DNA of 64,000 nucleotides from Aquilaria yunnanensis (GCA_039654915.1 CM077599.1:25419501-25483500); one strand, 5' to 3'. Counted from the stretch's first letter, positions 47,261 to 59,589 are shown. Notes: generated by a model from the sequence alone, not told the origin. Made by a program: numbers and translations.

Positions 47261-48204
47261 ATGCGGGTTAGTCCTGCATATTAGCTGTGTATCCAGTGAT
47301 AGATTGGTAAGAGCTGATGACATTGAGACCTCAGCTTATATTGCTGTAGCTGTGCCGTGGATGTGCTTCCCATTTGGTCCTTGTTATGTAAAGGCTATGT
47401 ATGCATGATATGAAATGCATGAATGCAGAGCATGTGTAACTGATGTTTTTTTTTTAATGGATCTGGTCCTTCATGTCTTTGCTTTACTGGATCTTCTTTG
47501 TGATGGCCTTCTTGGACTATCATTGAATCTCTTTATGCTTTCCAGCTTTTGTTCGCTGCCTCAAAAGCCCAACTCTTTTCAAAATCCCATTTTTTTGACT
47601 TGTTCTTGAATTTTTGGCCTCAATTTCTTTAAAGTTGGCCCGCCTCATAATTTATATCTCTTTCGGGTACTCATCCATTTTCATGGATTTGATACCATCA
47701 AAGGCTTATCTTCCAATGTCTCTTTGCCCATTTTCTTGTGGCCGTGCCGACACTTACTTATTCCCAAGTTATAGTCTGAATGATTGCTCTTCCTTGAGCT
47801 CAAGTTTTGATCCATAAGACTTGCCCCCTTGTCTATTGAACTTCTTTGTTGGCAGTACTCCTCTTACGCTTCGTAGAGACTACTTTGCCCCCCTGAATAT
47901 GGTATTTATGTGGATAAAAGGTATCACCTCACCTTTAACAGAAGGTCGAGCATTTCTAGACCTTTGTGATGGCACTTGATCGTAAATCTCTCTTACAAGA
48001 ACCACATCTTCTTAAAGAAAGTCTCAAGCTATCTCCTCACTTTTAAGTCTACACACATTAATGAATAATGGTTTGGCCTTAAAGAAAAACTTTCATCAAT
48101 TTGCAAAGCTTGACAAAGTAATTTACGGTCTTTATTTTTAATTAAAATATCCTGCCACTCTTCCCTTTCCAACTCAAAGACATAAACTGTGCAAGGCAAT
48201 AAGG
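47261..48204. other. Retrotransposon spacer with extra polypurine-tract-like motifs
   Basis: No credible gene. Sense-strand G-runs similar to the true polypurine tract occur at about 47822-47830 (AAGGGGGCAA) and 47884-47893 (AGGGGGGCAAA), and another at about 48619-48627. They may be leftovers of earlier recombination with other element 3' ends. Open frames here are short and unrecognised (for example 48029-48220 -). Confidence 0.45.
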
Positions 48205-48545
48205 TATAAACATGATTCACAAGGATAGCCTTTTAGCTGAATGAGGATGATATCGAGAGGTAACTGTTAGGCGTGAGGAAAATTAAGTTTGAATGTTTTT
48301 TTTTTTGTAGCAGTCTTTTAGCTGAATGAGAATAATATTAAGAGGTAAATATTAGGTCTGAGTAAAGTTAAGTTTGAGTGGTGTGAAAGAAGGGTCTTTT
48401 AATACTACTCGTGAGCAGTATTAAATAAGGTTGAAACATGATTCACAATGATAGTCTTTTAACTGAATGAGGATGTTCGGTTTGAGGAAAGTTAAGTTTA
48501 AGTGGTGTGGAAGAAGAGTCTTTTAATACTACTCGTGAGCATATC
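48205..48545. repeat. Degenerate tandem repeats of about 90-150 bp
   Basis: Repeated ACATGATTCACAA, CTTTTAGCTGAATGAGGATG, AAAGTTAAGTTTGAGTGG and TCTTTTAATACTACTCGTGAG blocks. Confidence 0.65.
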
Positions 48546-48719
48546 TGATTACGGTGAAAAATTCAATAGTGAAGACCTCAAACTTGCCACCTTTTTCAGA
48601 AAGTTAGACCTCATCTGTTGCCCCCCAACTATCATAATCTTTATGTATGCTTGGTTTGAGGGTTGCTTTTGTCTTCTAGACCGCCTTTGCAGGTTTTCAG
48701 TCTAGAATCCATAACTCAC

Positions 48720-49150
48720 TTTTTTTCTTTTTTTTTTTTTTTTTTTTTTTCTAGTTTGAGCCCCTTTTCCTTTTTTTTTTTTTTTGTTTCCCTTTTTCTT
48801 TTTTTGTAAGCTATGGTGATGACATACTTGATAACTCTCTTGAAGTGAGATGACTCAAGTGGCCTTGCTTGCTCGTGCTTGTTCTCAGTCCTTTTTGGTT
48901 TTGAATTTTCCCTTGTTGGCTTTTTGGTGGAAGGGATGAACTTTTTCCTTTTCGGAGTTTTTGTTACAAAGAACCGAGATCATAGCCTTCTTGAAATGAG
49001 ATGATTCAAGTGGCCTTACTTGCTTGTGTTTGCTCTCAGTCTCGCTTTTTTGGTTTTGAATTTTCCCTTGTTGGCTTTTTGATGGAAGGGATGAACTTTT
49101 TCTTTTTTTTTTTTTTTTTGGAGTTTGTGTTGCAGAGAACTGAGAACCTT
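48720..49150. repeat. Poly-T tracts and a two-copy repeat of about 170 bp
   Basis: Long T-runs at 48720-48800 and 49105-49120 (A-runs in sense). A unit with GAGATGACTCAAGTGGCCTT, GTTTTGAATTTTCCCTTGTT and GAAGGGATGAACTTTTTC appears at about 48843 and again at about 48997. The minus-strand open frame 48885-49166 is a lysine/serine-rich artefact of this repeat. Confidence 0.7.
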
Positions 49151-49394
49151 TGCTTGTGTTGAGCATTCATGAGAATTGAGAGACCATTAAAGCCATTTAA
49201 TATGAGAGCTAACTTCTTTGGATTTGGAAGCTAACCCCGGACTTCTTGCAAGGATGTTGATAACCACTGTGAATTCCTTTTGAGGGTTGAGGTGCAACGT
49301 TTGAAATCCTTCTTACTAGATTTGGCAGCACTTTCAAGATCACTACTATCAAATTTTCCTTAACTTTTTATTTTCACCCACGAGTAGTATCATT

Positions 49395-49720
49395 TAGAAA
49401 GCAAAGTATGATGGCAATAATGGATAGTATAATGGAAATGAGTGAGAGATGGATGTAAAAATGGAATTTTTGGTAAGAAGTGGTGGAATGTGTAGGTGTA
49501 ATAATTGAATTTTTGGTAAAAATTGGTAGAATGTGTAGATGTAATAATGGAATTAAAAAGTGGTAGAATGCACACGCAACATCTTTTTGTTAGAGAACAA
49601 AAAGAATTACCGGTTGTCGAAAAAGTAAAGTGTGATAGCAATAATGGATAGTATAATGGCAAAGAGTGTAAAAATGGAAAGTAGTAGAATGCACGCATCA
49701 CATCTTTTTGTTGTACCAGA
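49395..49720. repeat. Short degenerate repeats
   Basis: Repeated GCAATAATGGATAGTATAATGG, GGAATTTTTGGTAA, AGTGGTAGAATGCAC and CATCTTTTTGTT segments. Confidence 0.6.
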
Positions 49721-49849
49721 AAAAGAATAGCAGGTGTCCATTTAACAAAGACTACACCCTAGATTCTGGACTAAATCTAGGAGATTTTTACTATTAAATT
49801 ACTTTTGCAAGTTTTCAAAGATACAAGTTTATTCAAAGGATTCCCTGTC

Positions 49850-51185
49850 ATTCAAAAGTATGTGCGGACTATTAGGTCAGATCTGACTTGGAGTCCTTCC
49901 AAAATCAATGTAATTCCAGCTCGAAATCTTCACTTTCATTTACCAATCACATCATGGCCTAGGAATTTAAACTCGACCAACTATTGGACCTTGAGTTTTA
50001 GTGCCACACAATGCCCAATTGAACATTTTATATTTGGCGTTTGGGTCATTCCAACTTGGAAGAGGAGGCTACTTGATCTTTGTTACCGTTGGTATGGGTG
50101 GTAGCAGGTTTGTAACTTGTGAAAATTGAATCGACTTGAGTAGCCTTTCTTCCCATGAGTGGTATGTGGCACTGATGAGGGAGCCTTGAAGATTACAGTC
50201 TCAATAGGATATCCTTTCACTTGTAACTTGAGTGGTATTGGATCATAGGACTTGGAGATGATGTTTTGGATAGCTCCGGTTCTTTCATTGAAACATCCTT
50301 CAATTGAAGAATCGACCAGCTTTTCTGTTTTGATTCCAAATTCGATCTTTTCTCCAGATAAGACCACATTTGAAAAGCTACTTGAAGTGTTCCCAACTAG
50401 TTTTTCATGAAATGGTCTATTTAATGCCTGGGTAAACAGGGTGATCAATTCTCTTTCTATCATAGATGGTTAAACTTGTGCGGCTAAGTGTCTCCACCTT
50501 TATGCGTATTCCTTAAAGGTCTCTTGTTCCTTCTTCTCTATATTCTGGAGAATTTGGTGATCTAGGGGTAAGTCTATAACATGCTCACAGTTACTGATTG
50601 AGAGCTTAAACGAGGTCATTCCAGGCTTTGATGTTTCTCAGACCTTGACTTAGATACCATTGTAGTGCTGACTTTATAAGATTTTTTTTGAAAAAGTGCT
50701 ATCAACACTTTCTCGTCTCTTGTGAGTGGTTGTATTTTCCTTAGAAACAGCGTAATATAATTGATGGGATAACTTATTCCATCATATTTCACAAAGTCAG
50801 GTATCTTAAAGTATGAGGGAATCACAACATCTGGTATCAAGCAAAGATTGTTCATCAAAAGAGATAAAGTGCCTCTTTCAATGGTCCGCAGTCTCTTTTC
50901 TATGATCTTGAGTTTTTTTAGTATTCTCTTCTTCTTTAAGCAGGAGCTTCTTTTCTTCAAAAATTGGACTGTGCCTTAGATGAATGATATCAGATAGACC
51001 TGAGTCATGAAAGAGCTTCTCTTGAACTGAGACCTGTTCTGAGTGAATTGGGGAGGATAGGTTAGATCTTGTGGGTCATTGACGGGGACTTGGGTCGCTA
51101 ACTCCATTAACTGTTTCATTTGCTCAGCCATACTTTCTATATTGGACTTCATATCTATGAGACGTCCTTTGGTTTGTTCTGCCAT
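49850..51185 (-). pseudogene. Decayed Ty3/gypsy (Tat-type) gag
   Basis: Minus-strand translation in shifting frames gives an N-terminal stretch (MKSNIESMAEQMKQLMELAT), the gag core IPSYFKIPDFVKYDGIS and LFLRKIQPLTRDEKVLIALF, EKKEQETFKEYA followed by RWRHLAAQV, then MIERELITLFTQALNRPFHE and VGNTSSSFSNVVLSGEKIEF. Near 49950 the linker GHCVALKLKVQ is still readable. At least two stops and several frameshifts make it non-coding. This fixes the element's sense strand and its Ty3/gypsy Tat affiliation. No protease or RT follows. Confidence 0.85.
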
Positions 51186-52110
51186 TAATCTTATTTGGAG
51201 CCGAGCTGGATATCGGTGTTGATGGCCAATTTTACCGTTTCTAAAGTGAGATTCATTTTATTAAACTTTATATGCAATTGATTGATGTGATGGATGTATG
51301 TAATACAAAATGAGATTATGTTTTTATCAGACTTTGTATGCACATGATTGATGTAATGGATGCATGCAATAAGTGAGTTTGATTATCAACTATCGTAGAA
51401 CTTCGAGATTTTTAGTTGTCATTTAGAAAGATCAAAAGTTATTACAGTTTGGTGCGTGGTTTTGATGCATGACGAAAAATTGTACAAAACAGAAGTATAA
51501 CAAAAGAATAACAAGGTTAACAACGAGTTAGATATCAATTAATAACACATGAACTATTACGAAAAGAAGTCTGAGCCATAAATATAAAACACAAAGAAAC
51601 CCAAGGATAAGGTAACAAAAATGGCATAACAATAACATGCTTATAGTGTTGGTAAATGGTAGAAATTCTATGGTCAGTTCTATGGTTAAGTGGGGAATTC
51701 TATATGCATAAGGTGGCTTATCAAAAAGGCCAGGGATAGTTCCCGAATCCCGTCACTAAATTATAGTGACAGCCCGATTCCTTACCCTCTAGGGTTAATG
51801 TAAGGAATGGATTAATTCGAGTCGTAGCTTTTCGTGGGCCCATGCAGAGACTAACCGTCTCAGAAGGCAATACACTACTTTGCTACTTTGAAACCGGTGA
51901 AGGCTTGGAGACCGTGGCCTCACAAGGACAGCAACACCAATTCCGCTTAGAAAGAATCGTGTTTGATTTAAGGAAGCTCGGGTATAGAGCTTCATTTTGT
52001 GAATGCATTATGCATGTTTAGAATAAGTAAATATAACATATAAATTCACATAAAAATAAACAAAACAGAACAAAATAAATCAACTTTTAGGCTTGACTCA
52101 CTAACCAGGG
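51186..52110 (-). other. Retrotransposon leader (between primer site and gag)
   Basis: Non-coding leader of about 0.9 kb; contains a direct repeat (TTATGCATGATTGATGTAATGG-type stretch near 51280 and 51340). Long leaders are usual in Tat/Ogre elements. Confidence 0.6.
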
Positions 52111-52128
52111 TCCCCAGTGGAGTCGCCA
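52111..52128 (-). other. Primer-binding site
   Basis: Sense strand TGGCGACTCCACTGGGGA, three bases inside the 5' LTR. This form is the tRNA-Arg-type primer site described for Ogre/Tat elements. Confidence 0.85.
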
Positions 52129-52131
52129 AGC

Positions 52132-55100
52132 TGTGGCAACGTGCGGGCCGTTTCTGGAGTCGCCACCAATCGGTTTCACCTAGGTCGATTGGTCACCTTA
52201 AAATTGGTCTGCGAGAGTTCGGGGATCGGGAGTACGGTTACGTTAAAACAACTTTGTTAAAACGCCCAAAAATTGGCACCTTAGTTGATTTTAATTTTGT
52301 TTTGCTTTGCTTTTAAATAATTCTCAGTTAATTTTCAAAATTAGAAATTTTAACTGGATTAGTCGAAATGTGGATTTTTAAATTAATTAATTTGTATGAA
52401 ATTTTATACTTCCGAACCATGGACTCTGCCGAGTCATTTGAACACGGAAGATTTTTGATTCCGAACCATGGACTCTGCCGAGTCATTTGGACACGGAATT
52501 TGGTGAACTTTTAAATAACTTAATCCATATCGTAAATATGGATTTTTATCTTTGTGTTTATTTATATTCAATTAAAAAAAAAGTTGATATTTTCCAAACC
52601 GTAGATCCTGCCGGATCATCCGGATATGGAAATTAATAAAATTTAATTTAACTATTAAATTTTTGTAGCATCAATATTTTAAAGTCTACGGTTAACTAAA
52701 ATAATTTGATCCATAATTTCTAAAATTTAGAGCAATTCTTTAGATAAAATTTTTTTATTGATATTAAAAAAAAATTAGAGTTTAATAAGAGATGAAAAAT
52801 TTTAATAAATTATTATTTTTTTATAACGAAGAAAATATGTATAAGTTCAAAGCACATATAATTTTTTTTAATAATATAACGTAAAGAAAAATCCAACTCA
52901 AAATTAAAATAAAATAAAATAATTTTATTACTTATAATAAAAAATTATTTTAATGCTAGATTTATATAATTAAATTCCTGCAATAACATATGGTTCACGT
53001 AAAGGTAGAGTGAGCAAAACAAACAAATAAGAAAATAAAATAAAATAAAATAAAAAATAATATATTAATAGACCAGACATAGTGCAGCAAGATAATTAGT
53101 TACGAAAATTGGTTAATCACAATTTGTCCCATAATAATTAGATAAAATTACATTTTTACCCTCATATTTCAGAAATATAAACTTTACCTCTTTACTTTTT
53201 AAGACAACTGATAGTAACTTTTTTAAAATTTTAATTTTTAATGTTACGGTAGCTATATTTTTTAATTTCAATTAATTTTTAGTTAAGGGACATTTCAAAT
53301 TATAAATTTTTTAATATGAAAACTACAGTATTATTGTTTATGTCAATTAACCAAAAATACCACAAAGATTGAAATTAACTGAAAATAGATAATACAATCT
53401 AAATTAAAATTTTAGAGGTTATTATCAAAATGTATTAAAAAGATTTAGCGGCAAACTATATATTTTTAAAATAAGAGGGGTGAAAATGTAATTTTACATA
53501 AAACCTTAAGAATAAATTGTAATTACTGCAATAAAATATGTACAAGAACGAGTCTTTTATAAAAAAACTTATATAGATATTTACAATTATAGCCTTATCA
53601 ATATTTAGTTACTAAAAATCACATATGGAAAGATTTCACCACGCAAGTCTTTTGATGTATAAGTATATTGCAATGTACGTATGTAGATGGTCCATATTAG
53701 TATACAAGTATGTATGTTTCACAACAATATAAATATTTATTTATTTATTTATTTTGATATTCTGAATAATCCAAGTTTATAAAGAGAGATATTTTTTATT
53801 TATATCAATGCTGATAGCATTCCGGTCAGGCATTAAAACCATATAAAAATAATTCCGATTATTAGAGGGTCGAAACAAACCAAGGATAAACAAAGAAAGG
53901 ACAAACAATAAATATAAACAAAAAAACTTGCTGTCCATGCTTAATCTGCAAAGAAAACAACATTAGTGACTTGGATGGATAAAATAAGGAAGATCAAGGA
54001 CTAAACGAGGGTTTTACCCAAAAAAAATTTTGACTTTTTCAACGTCTGTTATCTTCTTTGTTTTTTTGTTTCTTTCGTTTTTGTTTCTGACGATAGGGGC
54101 GACGTAGCGAGGCGGAGGTAGGCGACGGTGCGCGCGAGGAGGGGCAGCAGGGAGGCAACTTGACGGCAGGGGGCATGACGCGGAGAGCAGAGGGCGCGAC
54201 GAGGTGACTGAGAGCAGGAGGAGGGGACCTAGGCGCGGAGGAGCCCGAAACGTGGGCGCGGCACGGCGGAACACGAAGCGAAGAGCAGAGGGCGCGACTG
54301 GAGCTGACGGGAGCACGGCGGCAGGCGAGCAGCAAGGGAGATCGGAGGTGAGCGACGGGAGCAGAGGCGAACGGAGGAGCTGAGAGGCGGTGGTGGCGTC
54401 GGCTGGAGTGGAGGCACGCGGAAGCGTCGGGCAGCAGGGGAGAAGGCTGGAATTACGACAGCACGGAGGTCGTGACGGATCTCGGCGACAACGGCGTGGC
54501 GGACGTGGGAACGTGACAGGGAGCTATGGAGGTGGACGAAAAAATGCGTCAGTCGAGGGAGAGAGCCTCCAGAGAGAATCCAGAGGAGGGGGAAGAGTCG
54601 GGCACCAGAGTGGAGTGTCGGCAGGGGAAGCGAGGAGAGGGAGAGAGAGTTACCAGAGCGAGACAGCGAAGAGAGAGAGTGCTGAAAGGGTGAGAGAGAG
54701 AGGGGAGCAAAGGAGAGAGAGAGAGTTTGCGAGAAGAGAGAGAGAGAAGGAGAAAACAGAGAGGGAGAAGGAGAGCAGATGAGAGAAGGAGAGCGTGAGA
54801 GTTCGCGAGAGAAGTGAGAGAGGTTCAGAGCTCAGATGTGTGTGTGTGTGTTTGAGTCTGTGGGAGAGAGAAGAAAGAGAGAGAAGCGTAGCAGAGAGCT
54901 CGCCCCCAAGGAGAAGCTGAGCCAGCCCCCCGTTTAATAATCCCCCTCAGAAGGATCGAGAAGGGAGATATTTTTAATTTTTTATTATTATTTATTTATT
55001 TTATTATATATATATATTTTTTATTACATATATATTTTTGATTCGATTTGATTTGATTTTTAACTAATTAATTTTTTTAATTAATTAATAATAATTTTTT

Positions 55101-55284
55101 TTAAACACACACAAACAGATATATATATTATTATATTTTGACTAAACTTATAAAACAAAAATGCCCCCTCCTAAATTAATTTTTATCAATAAATATATAA
55201 TATTATTTTTAATTTAATTAATTAATATTTTTTAATTAATTAATAATTTTTTTTATGAAGGTCGGACGAAATTGGGTGTCAACA
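52132..55284 (-). repeat. 5' LTR (element sense) of the giant retrotransposon
   Basis: Sense strand starts TGTTGACACCCAATTTCGTC and ends CGTTGCCACA. The CT-rich sense block (about 54,930 down to 54,700) follows an AT-rich stretch with TATATATATA near 55001-55012, so the element promoter and start site probably lie there (inference). Same non-gene open frames as the other LTR (54014-54316, 54039-54335, 54229-54417 minus; 54390-54782 plus). Confidence 0.95.
55001..55014 (-). promoter_or_regulatory. Putative TATA box of the retrotransposon promoter
   Basis: TATATATATATA in the AT-rich part of the LTR, in sense about 50 bp before a change to GC/CT-rich sequence. Position is plausible for the U3/R boundary but other AT repeats lie nearby. 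Confidence 0.35.
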
Positions 55285-55289
55285 ATAGG
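55285..55289. repeat. Target-site duplication (right), ATAGG
   Basis: Identical to 37599-37603 on the other side. Confidence 0.9.
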
Positions 55290-56930
55290 GAGTGAAGAAT
55301 TATGCACTCAATAATTTATTATTTAATCTCTCCCAAGATCAGCCCTATTACAATTATTTTTATGTTAGGTTGAGCTTTTTTTTTTTGTTTTCTATTAATG
55401 TTTGATAAGAATTTCTAAAATGAATTATCATGGATTATTTTTATAAGTGATGATTATTTTTTTTAAATTATATACCAATTATCACTCTACACTTTAAGAA
55501 GTTCTGAAATTACACTTAAAGTATTTTTTGTTACTTTTTTATTTTTAAGGCTAAGAAAGGGGATAATTTATAAAAATTAATTAATTAGTAAAAAAAATAT
55601 GATGCAACGTATTATAGGTAAAATGTAATATTAGTTTTCAAATGGTATTATGTTTAGATAAAAAATATAATGAAAATAATGTACTTTTGAAAATTAAAAA
55701 TAATAATAATTATAGCCAGCCAACTAGGTTTTATTTTTTTTTCTCTGTTTTTTTTAGTACTCTGAAGCATATGTCTGTGTGTGTGTGGTTGTATAAAAGA
55801 GGAAAGGGGAACTCGAACTGACACTGTGGATTTGGAGCCGATGTCCCTCTCGGCCGAGTCAAGTTCATATGGGTTTTATTTGAGTTGAACATTAACAACC
55901 CATTACTTTTCCCGTACACAGAAATTTTGCAATTTATGAGTAAAAGATGTCTTTGATTTTCAGAGAAAGAGGAATGCACTGAAGTATAATTGAACCTATG
56001 TTATTAATAAAGAAGTTATGTGGGTTAAATGTATATGTGGTCCCTAGTCTTTAAATATTGTTGCACTTTCATCCCTAATGTTCACTTTTTTTCACTCTTA
56101 TCCTTAACATGACTAAAACATTTCATTTTTGTGTCTTTTTAAATGGAAAATTGGTTGATGAAAGATGCCACATCAACCCAAAAATTGTTGGAAAAGTTAT
56201 AGGTTTAGTCCTTGAAAAACTCTTTACCCCAGAAGCACTCAAAACTTGCTACTATGACAATCCATCCACCATCTGCCAATAACACCATCTCCTACCACCT
56301 TCGGCCCACCACCTATGCTCTTGGAAGTTGTCATCACACTTTCAATGAAACATAACCCATGGATCCTACCAAAATAGTCGTTGTTCAAAGAATCAAATGA
56401 GACAATTTGATCACGATGCTTCAACTACCTCCTTCATCTTGGCGTCATTCACCTCTACATCTAGGCTAGTTGTTCTCACCCAATGATGACTCTCGAGTGT
56501 CGCCCAACGACTAGTAACACCAAAATAAGGGGTTGAAGTTGAGTGAAACCCCCATTGCCATAACTCTTCCTTCGATCTGGCACTGTACTTCATCACTGGT
56601 TGCCATGAATAGATTGTATTTTTTGGTGGCAGGAATCGAAGCTGGGTCGTTTGAGGTATTGACAGATGAGAGTTGTTTTTGTGACTGGGTAGGTGGTTAT
56701 CATCATCGTTGTTGATTTTGCTGCTATTTGTGGTGATTTTTTCATCAGAAGCAATGAGATTGGCGTCACTTATGGGTTCAATTATTTAAGGACTTGTTGC
56801 CATTCAGAGGTTTGGCAGAGGAAGTGGCAATGCCCATGGTAGATTGGCAGCCATGGGTTTGGAGGAGAGGAAGGAGATTGATGGTTAGGCATAAGATTTG
56901 TGTATAGGAAATGCCCTAATTTTCCCATCA
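55290..56930. other. Intergenic DNA, possible start of a captured-sequence element
   Basis: AT-rich to about 56030. From about 56035 the sequence (GTGGTCCCTAGTCTTTAAAT, CTAAAACATTTCATTTTTGT) resembles Mutator-like TIR sequence and shows weak inverted similarity to about 57420-57510. The GC-richer interior (56230-56900) has short unrecognised open frames. Confidence 0.35.
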
Positions 56931-57249
56931 AACATGTTTGATAAAATGCCTAAAAGAAGGGATACGTTTTTACTATGAGTGGTTTTGTTGGTCCTGATGG
57001 GCCTTATTAAAGAAGAAATGTTGATATTCTTGATTTGGAGAGGGTGATTGATGGCGTAAATTTCGTGTTGAATAAATGATTAGTTCTAGCATGGGTATGA
57101 ATGAGTTCCACATTTCTAATGAAGTTCTTAAGGATGTTACCAGTGGGGAATTGTCGAAATTTGTATGTCAACATGATAGTGTGAGAAAGATTTTTTAGAT
57201 GACCCTTGAAATTGATATTGTTTCATGGAACACTTTGATTGCAGGTTCC
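56931..57249 (+). pseudogene. Pentatricopeptide-repeat (PPR) gene fragment
   Basis: The + strand, with frameshifts, gives NMFDKMPKR followed by a frame-shifted RDTFTMSGFVG-like piece, and at the end VRKIF-stop-MTLEIDIVSWNTLIAG. Both match the PPR pattern (…VFDKMPKRD…; …DIVSWNTLIAG…) of plant organelle RNA-binding proteins. Only about two repeats are left. The fragment may sit inside a Mutator-like element. No promoter or full repeat array. Confidence 0.6.
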
Positions 57250-57519
57250 TAACAAGTGGCAGATCCGGTGTAAGCAAAGGATGAGGGCATGGGGAGGTTG
57301 GTGAATTTAGTGAGGAAAAGGAATGATCATGGAGGATGGTTTAGAGGGATGAAGATGGTAGTCAAATTGACAAAATAAGAAGTTTTAGGGTTTTTAGAGG
57401 AAGAGAACAAGTTATAAAAGGGTCAAAGTGGGATTTTTCCTATAATTTTTGTCCATCATAACATCTTCTGTCCAAAGAAGAAAAAAAATGAAACATTTTA
57501 GGGTCAGTTCTTTTCCAAT

Positions 57520-59580
57520 TAATCAGATTAATTGGTCAAAATTTTAGTTCCGGTCAAAAGTAGGAGTTAGTTGAGTAAGTAGGGCTGGGGCTGAGGTTTC
57601 TCAAAATTACAGCAAGTGCCATGGCCAATTAAAGTCCCTCCTGGTTTGCTTCGCCAGACAGCTGCGTTTTATTTTCTTCTTGTCTGTGTTCACGACCTTT
57701 CCTTCCCCCACACCTTGTCCTCTAGGTGCACTGTAGCTGGTAGAGATACAGCTCCCCCACATTGGATTTGACCTTTCCTTTTGCTGCATCCATCCGGCGT
57801 TCATCTTTTTCACGGTTATGAGCTCGCCCTCCGATCGATCCACCATTAAGCTCATCCTCCCTTTATTCTAGCATTTTAGCCATCTAACCACCCATCATAG
57901 GGTCTGTTCTAGGTTCCGTCTACTAGAGGTAGCTGGACAATACTCTTAAAAGTTGATTTCCCTCTATTCGTCATCTTCATCGCCTGTCATTGAATTAAGC
58001 TCCCCCCTCCCCTCCAGCCTACTGTTTAAGCTCACTTATTAATTAATAAACCTTACATTTGAGAATGTTTGCATATTGTTTTGGTCTACCCATGCACTTT
58101 ATCCCAGGTTCATAATTTTGTAATTGGTATTGATGATTCCATGAAGACCTAAACATGTTTTGGCTTTAGAACAACTTCACCCGTCTTTTAATTATTATTA
58201 ATACAAATTTCATATCCAAGGGAAGCGTATAGATTTAAAACCATATTACTTAGAAATCAATCCAAGAAATTGAGTAGTCATACTAATAATATAAGAAACT
58301 ACCAAAAAACTATATTTGAATGAATTATCTTTCCAAATTGAAGCAACTAGATCTAAAACCATCAATCTTGGTACTCCAGGTAAATTCAAATAACAAGACA
58401 CTCCTTAATTTGAAACATCCACCAAACCATTTTTATCGTACATTTTTACAGTTAAAAAAAAATTCCTTTAGTTAAATATTAACTTGGAATATTTCTAAAC
58501 ATATTTCTCCATGGTTGCAAGTTATGAATGGGATGGAAAACTAGTTTAGACTCTATATACCCTCAATCAGGCACTAAGACACCGAGGTTAAACATATGTA
58601 TTCATTGTTAGACTTTGAGAATAAATTTTATGTCAACGAATTAAGTAGGCATTCAGACACTAAGGATAGACATATTAGCACCAACATTTGAAAAATAAAA
58701 TAAAAAGTGTCAGTAACAAATGCATTCTAAAATTTTATGTCACCCAAAAATTAGCACTTTCTAACAAAAAACTATTCCCTTTAAAAGTACTAGATAAAAT
58801 TATATGGTTACTCAAAGTCTATGAAATGTTACAATTATCTTCCCTAAATGGTAAATTTAATTTTTTTTAAAAAAAATACAAACTCCCTTCATCTTTCTCC
58901 CAGTGCCTTTTGCAGCCTACTCCACTTTGACAAAATATACCAACACACATAAGCAATACACTTCTGAAGTTCTAAATGCTAATTACATTTGCTCAACCAA
59001 ATTACTTCAATTATTTTTTCTTGTACACTAGATGTATGCTGTACCACTAAGATAGATCATTTTCACATGATCTCCACCAACTACAGTGCACCCTATAACG
59101 CATATTGTTTCCTTGTTTAGGAATAATGTATTGAATGCTAATTACTGATTCTAACATTCTTTTTGCTTCATAACCAATTGCAGGTGCAAGCTTGCATCCG
59201 GTAAAGGTTTGGGCTAGAGCTATGGTTATCAGAAGAGATGAACCGTGCAATAGTATATTTGGAAACCTGTTCTAGTGCGTGTTTTTATTGGTTATTTTAT
59301 AGGGTCAGTTTAGGAGTTGTTGTTCATGCATTTCCATGCTTGTACATCACATGTTGCGTATATATATTGTTAGTTGTGTAGTGTTGTTATGTATATTTAT
59401 TTGTTCTCTGAACCAAATAGTTCATGTCCTATATATCAATAATGGTTAGTCTGATGGTAATGTAACAATTGGGGTATTCTAGTCAATGAGTCGACAAGTT
59501 GATTCCTAGGCTTCTGGATAATTATCGATGTGTTCTACCAGCGCGAAGTGTGATCGTGCTTTCTAGGACCAGGTAGCAAC
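57520..59580. other. Intergenic DNA, no gene seen
   Basis: Mid-GC around 57600-57860 with an unrecognised minus-strand open frame of 82 codons; otherwise AT-rich. No terminal repeats recognised. Confidence 0.45.
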
Positions 59581-59589
59581 AGTTGCATT

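Larger units (their letters stand above)
37604..55284 (-). mobile_element. 17.7-kb Tat/Ogre-type LTR retrotransposon carrying LOG and virus-like genes
   Basis: Two 3153-bp LTRs (37604-40756, 52132-55284) bound by TG..CA, flanked by ATAGG on both sides. The primer-binding site next to the right LTR and the polypurine tract next to the left LTR show that the element reads on the minus strand, so the right LTR is its 5' LTR. Sense order: 5' LTR, primer site, leader, decayed gag (51185 to about 49850), repeat-rich spacer, three tandem virus-like NABP genes, promoter repeats, LOG gene, hairpin tandem array, polypurine tract, 3' LTR. Protease, reverse transcriptase, RNase H and integrase were not found, so it must be moved by enzymes supplied in trans. 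LTR ends TGTTGACACCC (sense), the tRNA-Arg-type primer site and the 3' tandem array are hallmarks of the Tat/Ogre/Retand group. Near-identical LTRs mean recent insertion. Confidence 0.93.

Noticed and set aside
48885..49166. Lysine-rich 93-codon frame as a basic protein gene
   Set aside because: It arises from a two-copy repeat and poly-T tracts in the retrotransposon spacer.
37604..55284. Assembly artefact duplicating a 3.15-kb segment
   Set aside because: The outer ATAGG duplication, the correctly placed primer site and polypurine tract, and two small indels are better explained by a true LTR element.
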